This document shows, piece by piece, positions 1 to 10,120 of a stretch of 64,000 bases of DNA. The position numbers and the translations under genes were made by a program. This stretch comes from Gemmata sp051859125 (GTDB lineage Bacteria; Planctomycetota; Planctomycetia; Gemmatales; Gemmataceae). Location of the stretch: the NCBI RefSeq assembly GCF_051859125.1, contig NZ_JBHYGG010000146.1, positions 1 through 64,000 of the forward strand, in the 5' to 3' direction. The first letter of the stretch is position 1. Each line of letters opens with the position of its first letter. A model generated the notes under the pieces. It was not told the DNA's origin, searched no databases, and saw only the letters and a program-made list of their open reading frames with translations.

Positions 1-2
1 GC

Positions 3-509
3 CCGTTGTACGGGGGGGTGTGGGGGTTTTTTTTGGTGGCGGGGTTGGGGGGGGGTTACCCGGGGGCCGGGGCGGACGCGGGCTCGCGCACCCCCGCCCC
101 CCGACTCCTGACCCCCGGGTTAGTGTGGGGCGCGAGTGCCGCGGCCGCGTTCTACCGCCGCGACGCGCTCGTGCGGGCCGGTGGGTTCCCCGATCACTTC
201 AAAGCGTACTTCGAGGACGTGGACCTGTCGTTCCGGTTGCGGCGGCTCGGCGGCGAGGTGGCGTACGACCCGGCATCGGTAGTGTGGCACCGGGTGTCGA
301 GCAGCTACGGGGCTCGGCCGTCGCGGCGCACCCTCGAGCAGCAGTCGTGCAACGAGGAGCGGGTGTTCTGGCGGAACGTCCGCGGGGCCGAGCGGCTCCG
401 GTGGCTCCCGCGGCACGCGGCCGTTCTCGGGGCGAAGGCCGTGAAGCGCTTCGGGGAAGGCACACTGCTCCCGTGGCTCCTCGGCCGCGTCCGCGCCGCG
501 CTGGGGTAG
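3..509 (+). CDS. Glycosyltransferase family 2, C-terminal part (5' end outside window)
   Basis: The C-terminal half of a GT-A fold family 2 glycosyltransferase, which would move a sugar from a nucleotide-sugar to a cell-surface glycan or lipid carrier. What is seen: a W-G-A-S motif, the F-Y-R-R-D-A-L segment, the G-G-F-P-D acceptor-loop motif and the E-D-V-D-L-S-F-R-L-R motif holding the ED catalytic-base region typical of rhamnosyl- and GT2-type enzymes, then a W-H-R segment and a basic tail. The N-terminal nucleotide-binding region lies outside the window. The first 70 bases are odd, with long G and T runs translating to low-complexity Gly-rich sequence, so the reading frame and sequence quality there are doubtful. 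The gene converges on the topoisomerase B gene, with 12 bases between the stop codons. Family call is good; substrate unknown. Confidence 0.8.
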   Translation, partial: PLYGGVWGFFLVAGLGGGYPGAGADAGSRTPAPRLLTPGLVWGASAAAAFYRRDALVRAGGFPDHFKAYFEDVDLSFRLRRLGGEVAYDPASVVWHRVSSSYGARPSRRTLEQQSCNEERVFWRNVRGAERLRWLPRHAAVLGAKAVKRFGEGTLLPWLLGRVRAALG

Positions 510-521
510 GCGCGCCGGGCG

Positions 522-2459
<1,938 letters not shown>

Positions 2460-2502
2460 GTCGTCAAACCCTGGCTCGTGGCCCTGTCCGTCGGGAGGAC
2501 GG

Positions 2503-2763
2503 TTACTGGAAATACTTCTTCGAGAGAACGGACCCGGTGCTCGCGTCGATCACATAGTACGGGCCGCCGCCGGCGACCCGGGGCTTCTTGATGCGGTACT
2601 CGACGTGCCAGCCGTCGCCGTCGAGCCAGATCTCGATCCGGTACGGGCTCAGATCACGGTACGTCGCGAGTGCGTCGGCCTCCGCAATCGCAAGGGCTTG
2701 GTGGCTCGATACCCGTGGGGTAGTTGCGGGTGCTTCCAAGGTTTCCACGCTGCGACTCCTCAC
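2503..2763 (-). CDS. Small NTF2-/PepSY-like protein, possible immunity protein
   Basis: An 86-residue protein of unknown function. What is seen: a helix starting near residue 20 (A-L-A-I-A-E-A-D-A-L), a strand with W-L-D-G-D-G-W-H-V-E-Y, and the C-terminal pattern G-G-G-P-Y-Y-V-I-D-A-x-T-G-x-V-L. That pattern is typical of small NTF2-fold immunity proteins and of PepSY-type domains. Its ATG overlaps the stop of the upstream JAMM-like gene by four bases (ATGA), so the two are probably translationally coupled. Small effector followed by smaller immunity-like protein is the usual order in polymorphic toxin cassettes. The pairing as toxin and immunity is inference; a housekeeping role beside topoisomerase subunits is also possible. 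Confidence 0.55.
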   Translation of the reverse strand: MRSRSVETLEAPATTPRVSSHQALAIAEADALATYRDLSPYRIEIWLDGDGWHVEYRIKKPRVAGGGPYYVIDASTGSVLSKKYFQ

Positions 2764-3179
2764 TGCGGGTACCCACCGGGGCCGCCGAATCCACCGACGC
2801 GGCGGTTCGGACCGGCGACGAAGACCCCGATCTCCGTCACGACGAACCAGGGCACGCCCGAGTCATCCGCCCACTTCCAATCGTCCGCGCTTGGTTCCGG
2901 TTCACCACCGTCTGCGGTCGGGATCGGGTGGGTGTGGTACGTTGCAACGAGAAAGTAGCCCGCAACATCCGGTGGTGCGCTCAGGTCAAGGAAGAGGCAC
3001 CCACCCGGTGACGCGCGTCTCACGGTCACCTCACCACCGAGGTTCGCGTAGATGAACCCGCCCTCCTCGTGCCGCATTCCGGGTTGATCGACGAGCGAGT
3101 CTGCCCAAGCGGTCGCGAACGCTGCTTGCACGACCGGGTGTTCCTGCAATTCCGCTGCGGTCGGGGCTTCGGATATCAT
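2760..3179 (-). CDS. JAB/MPN (JAMM)-like protein, possible DUF4329-type toxin domain
   Basis: A 139-residue free-standing domain. The centre carries a metalloprotease-like JAMM signature: Y-H-T-H-P, then about eight residues of loop, then P-S-A-D-D, followed by the G-V-P-W-F-V-V-T strand usual in this fold. The loop between the HxH and PSxxD parts is longer than in canonical JAMM peptidases. The same arrangement is common in C-terminal tips of RHS and other polymorphic toxins (DUF4329 / JAB-like toxin domains). There is no signal peptide and no carrier domain. It sits eight bases downstream of the topoisomerase A start region, between the two topoisomerase subunits, and overlaps the next small gene by four bases. 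Whether it is an active peptidase cannot be told from sequence. Confidence 0.6.
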   Translation of the reverse strand: MISEAPTAAELQEHPVVQAAFATAWADSLVDQPGMRHEEGGFIYANLGGEVTVRRASPGGCLFLDLSAPPDVAGYFLVATYHTHPIPTADGGEPEPSADDWKWADDSGVPWFVVTEIGVFVAGPNRRVGGFGGPGGYPQ

Positions 3180-3186
3180 TGCTCGC

Positions 3187-5535
3187 TCACTCGTCGCTCT
3201 TCGGCTTCGCCTTGCCCTCGACCTCGTCCCAGTTCACAAGCTCGATGGCCGGGGGGACGACGCGCGTGAACCGCGTGCGCTCACCGGGCTTCGAGCCGGT
3301 GCCGCCGCGCTTCTGCGACTTGATCGCCCCGGGGCCGAAGTCCTGGTTCTTCCCCTTCTCGGTCTCCAGCACGATCTTGTCGAACCGGCCCCCGACCAGG
3401 ACGCCGCCGATGCAGTCCTCGCCCTCGTCCAGCTTGATGCCGGCCACGCCGCGGCCGACCCCGGCCAGCACGCTCACCTCCTCGATCGGGAAGTGGATCA
3501 GGTGCCCGCTGCGGGCCGCGAGCATCACGCCGGTCTCGTCGGCGACGAGCCGCGCGAGCACGACCTTGTCGCCCCCGTCGAGCTTCGCGTACCGGCGGCC
3601 GGCCTTCGTGGACTCGGACCGGAACCCGGCCAGCGGCAACCGCAGCACGTTCCCGGCGCTCGTCGCGACGAGGATGTACGGCCCCGCGGGGGTGTCGCCC
3701 TTCGCGGGTAGGTCGGCCGGCGTGAACCGCGGGTCGGTGGTCGCCGCGCCGATCACCTTCACCTGGTCCGCGAGCCGGAAGAACTTCGTGATCGGCTCGC
3801 CGTACCCCGCGGTCGCCGGCACCTCGTTCATCCGCATCGTATAGGCGGTGCCGTCGTCGGCGAAGAACACGACGTGGTCGAGGGTGCTCCCGGGGATCAC
3901 CGCGACGACCTCGTCGCCCTCGCGGACCCGGGTCGACTCCACCGCCGCGAGCCGGCCGACGCGCTTGAGCCACCCGTCGCGCGTCAGCACGACGTTGGTG
4001 TTCTCGCGGACGATGTACGCCTCCTCGCTGAACGTCAGCACGTCCTCGTCCGACGCCATCCGCGTCTTGCGGCGCTCGGGGAACTTCTCGGCCAGCGCCT
4101 CGAGCTCGCCCTTGATGACGCCCCACAACTTCTTCTCGGACGCGAGGAGCGCCTCGATCCGCTCGGCCTCCTTCTTCTTCTCCGCCAGCTCGTCCATGAT
4201 CTTCTTGATTTCCATCTGCGCGATCTTGTACAGCTGCGAGTCGAGGATCGCGCCGACCTGCTCGTCGTCGAGCTTGAAGGTCGCCCTCAGCTTCTCGGCC
4301 GCGTCCGGCTTGCCGGTGCTCTCGCGGATGATCTTGATCGCGCGGTCGAGCGCGTTGAAGATGACCGCGAACCCTTCGAGGATGTGGATCCGCTTCTTCA
4401 ACTGCCGCAACTGGTACTCGAACCGCCGCCGCACCGTGGCGAGGCGGAAGTCGAGGAAGTGCCGGAGCATCTCCTTGAGGTTCAGCCCGTCCCGCGGCAC
4501 CAGGATCTTGCCGCCCGGCCCCGGCACCAGCGCCGTCAGGTTATAGGAGAACGTGCTCTGGAGGTCGGTGTGCTTGTAGAGGTACGCCATCACGAGGTTC
4601 GGGTCGGTCCCGGGCTTCACCTCCAGCACCAGCCGCAGCCCGTCCTTCTCGTTCGACTCGTTCGACTGCCCGGTGAGCTGCGGGAGCTTCCGGTCCTCGA
4701 TGATGGTCGCGACCGTCTTCTCCAGCTTGTCCTTGTCGATGCCGTACGGGATGGAGGTGATGACGACCTGGGTGCGGCCCTTCTCGAGCTTCTCCTCCTT
4801 CCACTCGGCCTGCACCTTGATGGTGCCGGTCCCCTCCTCGTAGATGCGGCGGAGCGTGCCGCGGTCGGTGACGATCTTGCCGCCGAGCGGGAAGTCCGGC
4901 CCCTTCACCTTCTCCATCAGAACCGCGACGGTCGCGTCCGGGTTCTCGATGAGCACGATGCACGCCTTCACCACCTCGGCGAAGTTGTGCGGGGGGATGT
5001 TGGTCGCCATGCCGACGGCGATGCCGGACGTGCCGTTGACGAGCAGGTGCGGAAACTGCGCCGGGAGGACCACCGCCTCGTGCCGGGTCGAGTCGTAGTT
5101 GGCCCGGGTCTCGACGGTCTCCTGGTCGAGTTCGTTGAGCAGGTACTCGGCGGCCTTGGTGAGCTTGGCCTCGGTGTACCGGTCGGCGGCGGGGGGGTCG
5201 CCGTCGACGGACCCGAAGTTCCCCTGCCCGTGGACCAGCGGCACCCGCATGACCCACGGCTGCGACAGCCGCACGAGCGCCTCGTAGAGCGCGACGTTGC
5301 CGTGCGGGTGGTAGTTCCCCATCACGTCGCCGACGATCTTGGCGCACTTGAGCGTCTTCTTGTCGAACGTCAGGTGCAGGTCGTGGTACATCGCGTACAG
5401 GATGCGGCGCTGCACCGGCTTGAGCCCGTCGCGGATGTCGGGCAGCGCGCGGCCGGTGACCACGGACATCGCGTAGTCGAGGAACCGCCTGCGCACCTCG
5501 GTGGCGATCGGCACCGCCTCGATCGTCTCGGCCAT
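3187..5535 (-). CDS. gyrA/parC: Type IIA DNA topoisomerase, cleavage subunit (GyrA/ParC)
   Basis: The A subunit, which cleaves and rejoins DNA through a tyrosine ester. Seen: the N-terminal winged-helix part with G-L-K-P-V-Q-R-R-I-L-Y near residue 37; G-N-Y-H-P-H-G near 73; and the catalytic Tyr at about residue 120 in A-A-D-R-Y-T-E, where most relatives have Met in place of Asp before the Arg. Then P-N-x-L-V-N-G-like G-T-S-G-I-A-V-G-M-A-T-N-I-P-P-H-N, a coiled-coil tower region around residues 380-500, and a beta-pinwheel C-terminal domain. Near the C-terminus Q-K-R-G-G-T-G resembles a GyrA box, though it sits at the end of the pinwheel. 782 residues is slightly short for GyrA and usual for ParC. 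It pairs with the B subunit downstream. Confidence 0.93.
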   Translation of the reverse strand: MAETIEAVPIATEVRRRFLDYAMSVVTGRALPDIRDGLKPVQRRILYAMYHDLHLTFDKKTLKCAKIVGDVMGNYHPHGNVALYEALVRLSQPWVMRVPLVHGQGNFGSVDGDPPAADRYTEAKLTKAAEYLLNELDQETVETRANYDSTRHEAVVLPAQFPHLLVNGTSGIAVGMATNIPPHNFAEVVKACIVLIENPDATVAVLMEKVKGPDFPLGGKIVTDRGTLRRIYEEGTGTIKVQAEWKEEKLEKGRTQVVITSIPYGIDKDKLEKTVATIIEDRKLPQLTGQSNESNEKDGLRLVLEVKPGTDPNLVMAYLYKHTDLQSTFSYNLTALVPGPGGKILVPRDGLNLKEMLRHFLDFRLATVRRRFEYQLRQLKKRIHILEGFAVIFNALDRAIKIIRESTGKPDAAEKLRATFKLDDEQVGAILDSQLYKIAQMEIKKIMDELAEKKKEAERIEALLASEKKLWGVIKGELEALAEKFPERRKTRMASDEDVLTFSEEAYIVRENTNVVLTRDGWLKRVGRLAAVESTRVREGDEVVAVIPGSTLDHVVFFADDGTAYTMRMNEVPATAGYGEPITKFFRLADQVKVIGAATTDPRFTPADLPAKGDTPAGPYILVATSAGNVLRLPLAGFRSESTKAGRRYAKLDGGDKVVLARLVADETGVMLAARSGHLIHFPIEEVSVLAGVGRGVAGIKLDEGEDCIGGVLVGGRFDKIVLETEKGKNQDFGPGAIKSQKRGGTGSKPGERTRFTRVVPPAIELVNWDEVEGKAKPKSDE

Positions 5536-5638
5536 GGGAGTCTCTTCCCCTTAAAACTCTCGACTACTGAACGGGTGAACAGAAAGATAGCAGGTTCGGG
5601 CGCGGCGCAGAAGGTCGGTTTGCGGCCCCGCGGTACGG

Positions 5639-5666
5639 CACAACCCCCGCGCGGGCGGGGGTTGTG
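5639..5666 (-). terminator. Strong hairpin between the PhnD-like gene and topoisomerase A
   Basis: A perfect 12-base inverted repeat (CACAACCCCCGC and its complement) with a four-base loop, 32 bases downstream of the stop of the PhnD-like gene on the minus strand and about 100 bases upstream of the topoisomerase A start. No clear U-run follows, so it is a probable rather than textbook intrinsic terminator. It separates the two transcription units. Confidence 0.6.
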
Positions 5667-5697
5667 GGGTGGGTCGGTCACGCGTGGGCGGTGGAAC

Positions 5698-6633
5698 TCA
5701 CTTGTTCGGCAGCGGGTTCGGGGCCGACGGGGCCGCGGGGGGCACCGGGCCGCCCGGGGCCGGGTACGCCTTCGCGGCCGTCGCCACCAGGGTATGATAC
5801 GACGCGGTGACGTCCTCGAACCCCTTCAACTGCCAGAACATCGAGAACAGGCGGCCCGGGCCGGTGTTCGAGCAGTCGAGCAGCCCGTTGCGGATCCGCG
5901 TCACCGTGGCCGCGTCGAACGAGTCCTTACGGTACACGACGACCGCCGGCGGGAGCTGCTCGGACTGGGCCAGGACGCGGAGCTTCTTGTAGCACCCGGG
6001 GAGCGCCCGCTCCAGCGCGATCAGCGACGAGACGTCCACGAGGGCCGCGTCGGCCTCGCCGTTGGCGACCTCGCCGAGGGCCGCCTCCGGGGTGAGCCCG
6101 CGGTTCTTGGCCGGGCAGCAGTCGCCGGCCGGCAGCCGCTCGCGGAGCCGCTCCAGGTACATGTGGCAGTGGGCCTTCGACGAGGTCGGGAGCACGACGC
6201 ACGCGCCCTTGAGGTCCTTGACGTCGGTGAACGTCGAGTCCACGCTCACCACGAGGCACGCCTGGACCTTGCCGCAGGTGGGCACGGTCGCGACGAGGGG
6301 GATGAGGCCGGGGGTGTCCTTGACCCAGGCGTACTCGAACCCGTGGAACACGCCGATGTCGAGCTTGCCGGTCGAGAGCTTCTCGGCGAGGGCCTTGTAG
6401 TCCTCGACCACCTCGACCGAGCCCTTCATCCCGGACTTGTCGACGATCATCGACTGGAGCGGGCGGGCGGCGGCGTTGACCATCGCCGACGGCACGTCCT
6501 TGAACATGGGCTTCAGGAGCCCGATCCTCAGCTCGGCCGGCTTGGCGTCGGCGGCCGGATCGGCGGCCCCCGCGGACTGGGCCGCCGCCAACAGTAAGCC
6601 CACCCCGACGTACACCCGGAACGCGCGAATCAC
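5698..6633 (-). CDS. Phosphate/phosphonate-type periplasmic binding protein (PhnD-like)
   Basis: A 311-residue exported solute-binding protein of the PhnD family (PF12974-like), which usually captures phosphonate, phosphite or similar anions for an ABC transporter. Seen: a signal peptide (short basic start, hydrophobic core, A-x-A cleavage site near residue 23); the opening strand L-R-I-G-L-L; the K-L-D-I-G-V-F-H-G-F-E-Y block; D-V-K-D-L-K-G-A near residue 140; and the G-E-A-D-A-A-L-V-D segment. No permease or ATPase gene is nearby, so it may be an orphan sensor or binding protein. The C-terminus is Pro/Ala-rich. Six or so Cys residues are unusual for the family and may form disulfides. Confidence 0.75.
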   Translation of the reverse strand: MIRAFRVYVGVGLLLAAAQSAGAADPAADAKPAELRIGLLKPMFKDVPSAMVNAAARPLQSMIVDKSGMKGSVEVVEDYKALAEKLSTGKLDIGVFHGFEYAWVKDTPGLIPLVATVPTCGKVQACLVVSVDSTFTDVKDLKGACVVLPTSSKAHCHMYLERLRERLPAGDCCPAKNRGLTPEAALGEVANGEADAALVDVSSLIALERALPGCYKKLRVLAQSEQLPPAVVVYRKDSFDAATVTRIRNGLLDCSNTGPGRLFSMFWQLKGFEDVTASYHTLVATAAKAYPAPGGPVPPAAPSAPNPLPNK

Positions 6634-6693
6634 GACACACCCCTTTGGTAGAGAACCCCGCGACTGGACCGACGCACACCGACCCCGTCCGCA

Positions 6694-6716
6694 CCCGGCC
6701 CCGCTGGGGGGCCGGG
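6694..6716 (-). terminator. GC-rich hairpin downstream of the TolC-like gene
   Basis: Nine-base arms (CCCGGCCCC and complement) with a five-base loop, 43 bases beyond the TolC-like stop on the minus strand and before the start of the PhnD-like gene. Probable terminator; there is no strong T-tract. Confidence 0.45.
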
Positions 6717-6758
6717 CGTGTTTCCGGCCCCTGTACTACGAAAGGGGCGTGTTGTTCG

Positions 6759-8165
6759 TTAGCGGCCCGGGAAGGCCGGCTGGATCCCGCCGGCCGTGAT
6801 CCGCTCGAGGGCGGACAGGGCGAGCAGGTGCTGCAGCACGGCGTCCAGGTACGCGGCCTGGGTCTGGGTCGCGAGCACCTCGGCCTGAACGACCACCGAC
6901 TTGTCCTTGATGTTCTGCTGGTTCTCGCGGGCGCTCTTCTGAATGTCGCGGGCGAGGTCGAGTTTCTCCTTCTGGAGCACGAGCTTCTCGGTCGTCAGCT
7001 CGAACTCGAGGTACCCGTTCTCGGCCTCCAGCTTGATCAGACTCTGGGCGTTCTCGAACATCGCCTCGGCCCGCTGGCTGAACGCCATCGCGCGGCAGAC
7101 GCGGTCGAACTTGCTGCCGACGAGCTGGGGCGGGAGTTCGAGGGCGACGCCGCCCGGGCGGTACTCCTTCAGGGTGCGCACGGCCTGGGGGATGTCCTTG
7201 GCGTGAATGTCGGCCCCCGAGGCGAAGGTCGGGACCTTCCGCTTGAACGGGACCTTGCCCTGGGCATACACTTCCAGGCGGAACGCATCAACCCCAGCCG
7301 AGGCGAGGGCCAGTTCGGGCCGCCGGCACAGCGCCTGCTCAACGACCAGGTCTTTGGTGATCGGCACCTTCTGCGCCATCAGCGGGAGCTCGTCGTCCTT
7401 GAGGGTGAACGGGAACGTCGCCTGGTCCACGGCCATCACCTGCCGGAGGGCGGCCATTGCCTGCTGCCGGCCGATCCGGGCCTCGGCCTGCTTCTGCCGC
7501 ACCTCCCGCACCCCGATCTCCATCGTCAGGATCTTCCCGCGGTTCAGGCCGTCAAGTTTCTTGGGGTCCGACTCCTCCTTGAGGAGGGCCTTGGCGAGTT
7601 CGATGAGCTGGTCGAGTTGGTCGCCGAGGTCGCGGGCGACCCCCTCGGCCTGCTTGGCGTACACGGCGGTGTAGTACAACCGGGTGACGTCCTGCACGAT
7701 CTCGTTGTGGGCCTTCTGGAACTCGGCGGCCGAGGCGTTCAGGCCGCGCTGGGCCTGCTGCTTGCGGATGTCGAGGTCGGGGTTCAGGATCGTCGCCGTG
7801 GTCCCGAACTTGAGCAGCGCCTTGTACCCGGCCTGGGTCGCGGCCATGCTCGCCTGGACCGCCTTCAGCGACGGCTGGCGCTCGAGAGCGACGGCGACGC
7901 ACTCCCCCAGCGCCAGCGCCGGGCCGGTCTCGGCCGGGGCGAGGGGCTTCTCCTTGTCCACGTCGGCCCGGGCCTCGAGCGGCGGCACGAGGTGCTGGAA
8001 CCGGACGTGGTGGGTCGTCGGCGGCAGCGGGGCCGGGACCGTGGGCGAGACCGCGAGGGCCGGCAGGACGGCGGGCGGCTCCCCGGCCGCTTCGACGCTC
8101 CGGAGGTGGAGCATCGAGCCGCCGAGCAGCACCGCGAAGGCCAGTCGAGTGACAAGTCGTGGCAT
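6759..8165 (-). CDS. TolC-family outer-membrane efflux protein
   Basis: About 468 residues. Outer-membrane channel component of tripartite efflux or type I secretion. The start is placed at the ATG that gives a clean signal peptide (M-P-R-L-V-T-R-L followed by a hydrophobic stretch); a longer in-frame extension upstream has no signal. Seen: the family opening A-L-x-L-G-E-C-V-A-V-A-L-E-R-Q-P-S-L, two long alpha-helical coiled-coil halves rich in A, Q, E and K, and the repeat-half restart near V-E-Q-A-L-C-R-R-P-E-L. The second half diverges from classical TolC. No membrane-fusion or pump gene is adjacent, so partners are elsewhere. It is divergently arranged with the thiamine gene. Confidence 0.75.
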   Translation of the reverse strand: MPRLVTRLAFAVLLGGSMLHLRSVEAAGEPPAVLPALAVSPTVPAPLPPTTHHVRFQHLVPPLEARADVDKEKPLAPAETGPALALGECVAVALERQPSLKAVQASMAATQAGYKALLKFGTTATILNPDLDIRKQQAQRGLNASAAEFQKAHNEIVQDVTRLYYTAVYAKQAEGVARDLGDQLDQLIELAKALLKEESDPKKLDGLNRGKILTMEIGVREVRQKQAEARIGRQQAMAALRQVMAVDQATFPFTLKDDELPLMAQKVPITKDLVVEQALCRRPELALASAGVDAFRLEVYAQGKVPFKRKVPTFASGADIHAKDIPQAVRTLKEYRPGGVALELPPQLVGSKFDRVCRAMAFSQRAEAMFENAQSLIKLEAENGYLEFELTTEKLVLQKEKLDLARDIQKSARENQQNIKDKSVVVQAEVLATQTQAAYLDAVLQHLLALSALERITAGGIQPAFPGR

Positions 8166-8359
8166 CGGCCGGGTCCCCTCACACAAGTCGCGCATCGCAG
8201 GCGAGTCCGTAGTTAAGTGAACCATCGGCGCGGCCCCGGGCGGCTCTGGACGGGCGGTCCCCCGAACCTGGTACAATTCGGGGGGCGTGGTGCCGGCGGT
8301 TCCGACTGTAGCGGCCGGACCGGCGCCCGGGCCGTTCCAGCACCGACGTTCAGACGCAC

Positions 8360-9892
8360 ATGCACCAGATGAGTCCAGGGGTGGAGCGGGCGATCGCCGG
8401 TGCCCGGTCGCGGGCGGCCCGGGGGGCCGCGCCCGCGGTGAAGCTCACCCACCTCGCCCTCGCCCTTCTAGAAGACGACGAGGGCCGCCCGGCCGTTCTC
8501 CTCGAACGCGCCGGGCTTCCGCTTGCCGCTGTCCGCACGGGGCTCGAAGCGGTCGCGGACCCGCCGGACGCCCCCGCCGACGAGGTGCTCTTCGGGGCGG
8601 CCCGCGACTGGTCGATCACCCACCGGTACGACCCCGAGTTCCTGACCGACGGGTTCCTCCTCGCGGTGCTGCGGGCCGACCCGGGGTTCGAACGAGCGGC
8701 CGCCGGTTTCGGCCTCGACGCCACGAAACTTGAGGCGGTTCTGCTCGGTCGCACGGAGCCCGCACCGGACGCGCTCGCACCCCCGGCACCACTCCCCGCC
8801 CCCGAACCCGTCACCCCGCTCGCGGTGCTGACTGGTCCCGACGCCGGCGACGAGGCGGCCGCGGCCCGTGTCGTGGACGTGTGCTTCAACCGCGCCCGCG
8901 AGGCGGCCCGCGTGCTGGAGGACTACTGCCGGTTCGCCCTGAGCGACCGGTTCCTGACCGAGCAGGTGAAGGAGGTGCGGCACGCCCTGGGTGCGGCCGC
9001 GGCCCGGCTCCCGCGGCACGTCCTGCTCGCCGCCCGCGACACGCAGGCCGACGTGGGGACGACCGTGACAGCGGCCGGGGAGTACGACCGCACCACGCCG
9101 GCCCAGGTGGCGGTCGCGAACCTGAAGCGGCTCCAGGAGTCGCTCCGCAGCCTCGAAGAGTTCGGCAAGTTGTTCGGGCCGGAACTGGGGCGGGACGTGG
9201 AGGCGCTGCGGTACCGGGCGTACACGCTGGAACGCGCCGTCGTATCGGTCGGGCGGAACCGCGAGCGGCTCGCGGGGGCGAGGCTCTACGCGCTACTGAC
9301 CGCCGCGCAGTGCACCGCGGCCCTCGACTGGACCATCGCGGAGGCGGCCGCCGGCGGGGTCGACGTCGTGCAACTGCGCGAGAAGAACCTCAGCGACCGG
9401 GAGCTGGTCGCGCGGTCGCGGGACGTGCGCCGCTGGACCGAGAAGGCCGGCGTGCTGTTCGTCGTGAACGACCGGCCCGACGTGGCCCGGCTCGCCGGGG
9501 CCGATGGGGTTCATCTTGGTCAGGACGACATGACCGTGGCCGACGCGCGGCGGGTGGTCGGCCCCGACGCGCTCGTCGGCGTCAGCACGCACACGGTCGA
9601 GCAGGTGCGGCGGGCGGTCCTCGACGGGGCGGACTACCTCGGCGTCGGCCCCGTGTTCCCGTCGCAGACGAAGGCGTTCGACGCCTTCCCCGGGTTAGAA
9701 TTCGTCCGGGCGGCTGCGGCCGAGACGGCGCTGCCGGCGTTCGCGCTGGGCGGGATCGGTCCGACCAACCTGGGGCAGGTGGTGGCCGCCGGCGCCACGC
9801 GCGTGGCGGTGAGTTCGGTGATCGCCGCGGCCGAGGAGCCCGGTCAGGTGGCACGGTTGCTGCGTGCGGGGCTGGAACCGTCCCCGTTGTGA
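8360..9892 (+). CDS. thiE: Thiamine phosphate synthase with ThiD2 and Clp-N-like N-terminal domains
   Basis: A 510-residue three-part protein. Residues about 307-505 are a complete ThiE TIM barrel, which joins HMP-pyrophosphate and thiazole phosphate. It shows Q-L-R-E-K, V-V-N-D-R, G-V-H-L-G-Q-D-D, G-V-S-T-H and G-x-G-P-V-F-P-S-x-T-K. Residues about 168-300 match the ThiD2 domain found before ThiE in planctomycetes and others (F-N-R-A-R-E-A-A-R-V-L-E-D-Y, A-A-R-D-T-Q-A-D-V-G-T, L-R-S-L-E-E-F-G-K). Residues about 5-130 resemble a double Clp-N repeat (A-R-S-R-A-A, then K-L-T-H-L-A-L-A-L-L-E-D-D-E), separated by a Pro/Ala linker. The Clp-N part is unusual in thiamine synthesis. No THI-box riboswitch was recognised upstream. 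Function of the C-terminus is firm; the role of the Clp-N part is unknown. Confidence 0.88.
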   Translation: MHQMSPGVERAIAGARSRAARGAAPAVKLTHLALALLEDDEGRPAVLLERAGLPLAAVRTGLEAVADPPDAPADEVLFGAARDWSITHRYDPEFLTDGFLLAVLRADPGFERAAAGFGLDATKLEAVLLGRTEPAPDALAPPAPLPAPEPVTPLAVLTGPDAGDEAAAARVVDVCFNRAREAARVLEDYCRFALSDRFLTEQVKEVRHALGAAAARLPRHVLLAARDTQADVGTTVTAAGEYDRTTPAQVAVANLKRLQESLRSLEEFGKLFGPELGRDVEALRYRAYTLERAVVSVGRNRERLAGARLYALLTAAQCTAALDWTIAEAAAGGVDVVQLREKNLSDRELVARSRDVRRWTEKAGVLFVVNDRPDVARLAGADGVHLGQDDMTVADARRVVGPDALVGVSTHTVEQVRRAVLDGADYLGVGPVFPSQTKAFDAFPGLEFVRAAAAETALPAFALGGIGPTNLGQVVAAGATRVAVSSVIAAAEEPGQVARLLRAGLEPSPL

Positions 9893-10120
9893 CGGCGCTC
9901 GGGTGCGGCATTTGCGGAGAGTTTGTAGTTCCCCGTTACCGGGCGGGGGGTCCTGGTCGAAAAAGGAGACGGGGCGGCGGCCTTCGGGTAAACTCGGGCG
10001 GTTGGTAAAATGGGCGAAATGCATAGGACAATACCGGTTGGCGTAATCCCGGGGGTTGCCCGGATCATCTCACCGGGGCCGGAACGTGACGACTGTGAAC
10101 CCCTGCGGCGGAGTCACGGA

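Noticed and set aside
3874..6597. A 907-codon plus-strand open frame
   Set aside because: Antisense to topoisomerase A and the PhnD-like gene, with the same Arg/Leu/Asp low-information composition. The minus-strand genes have full motif sets.
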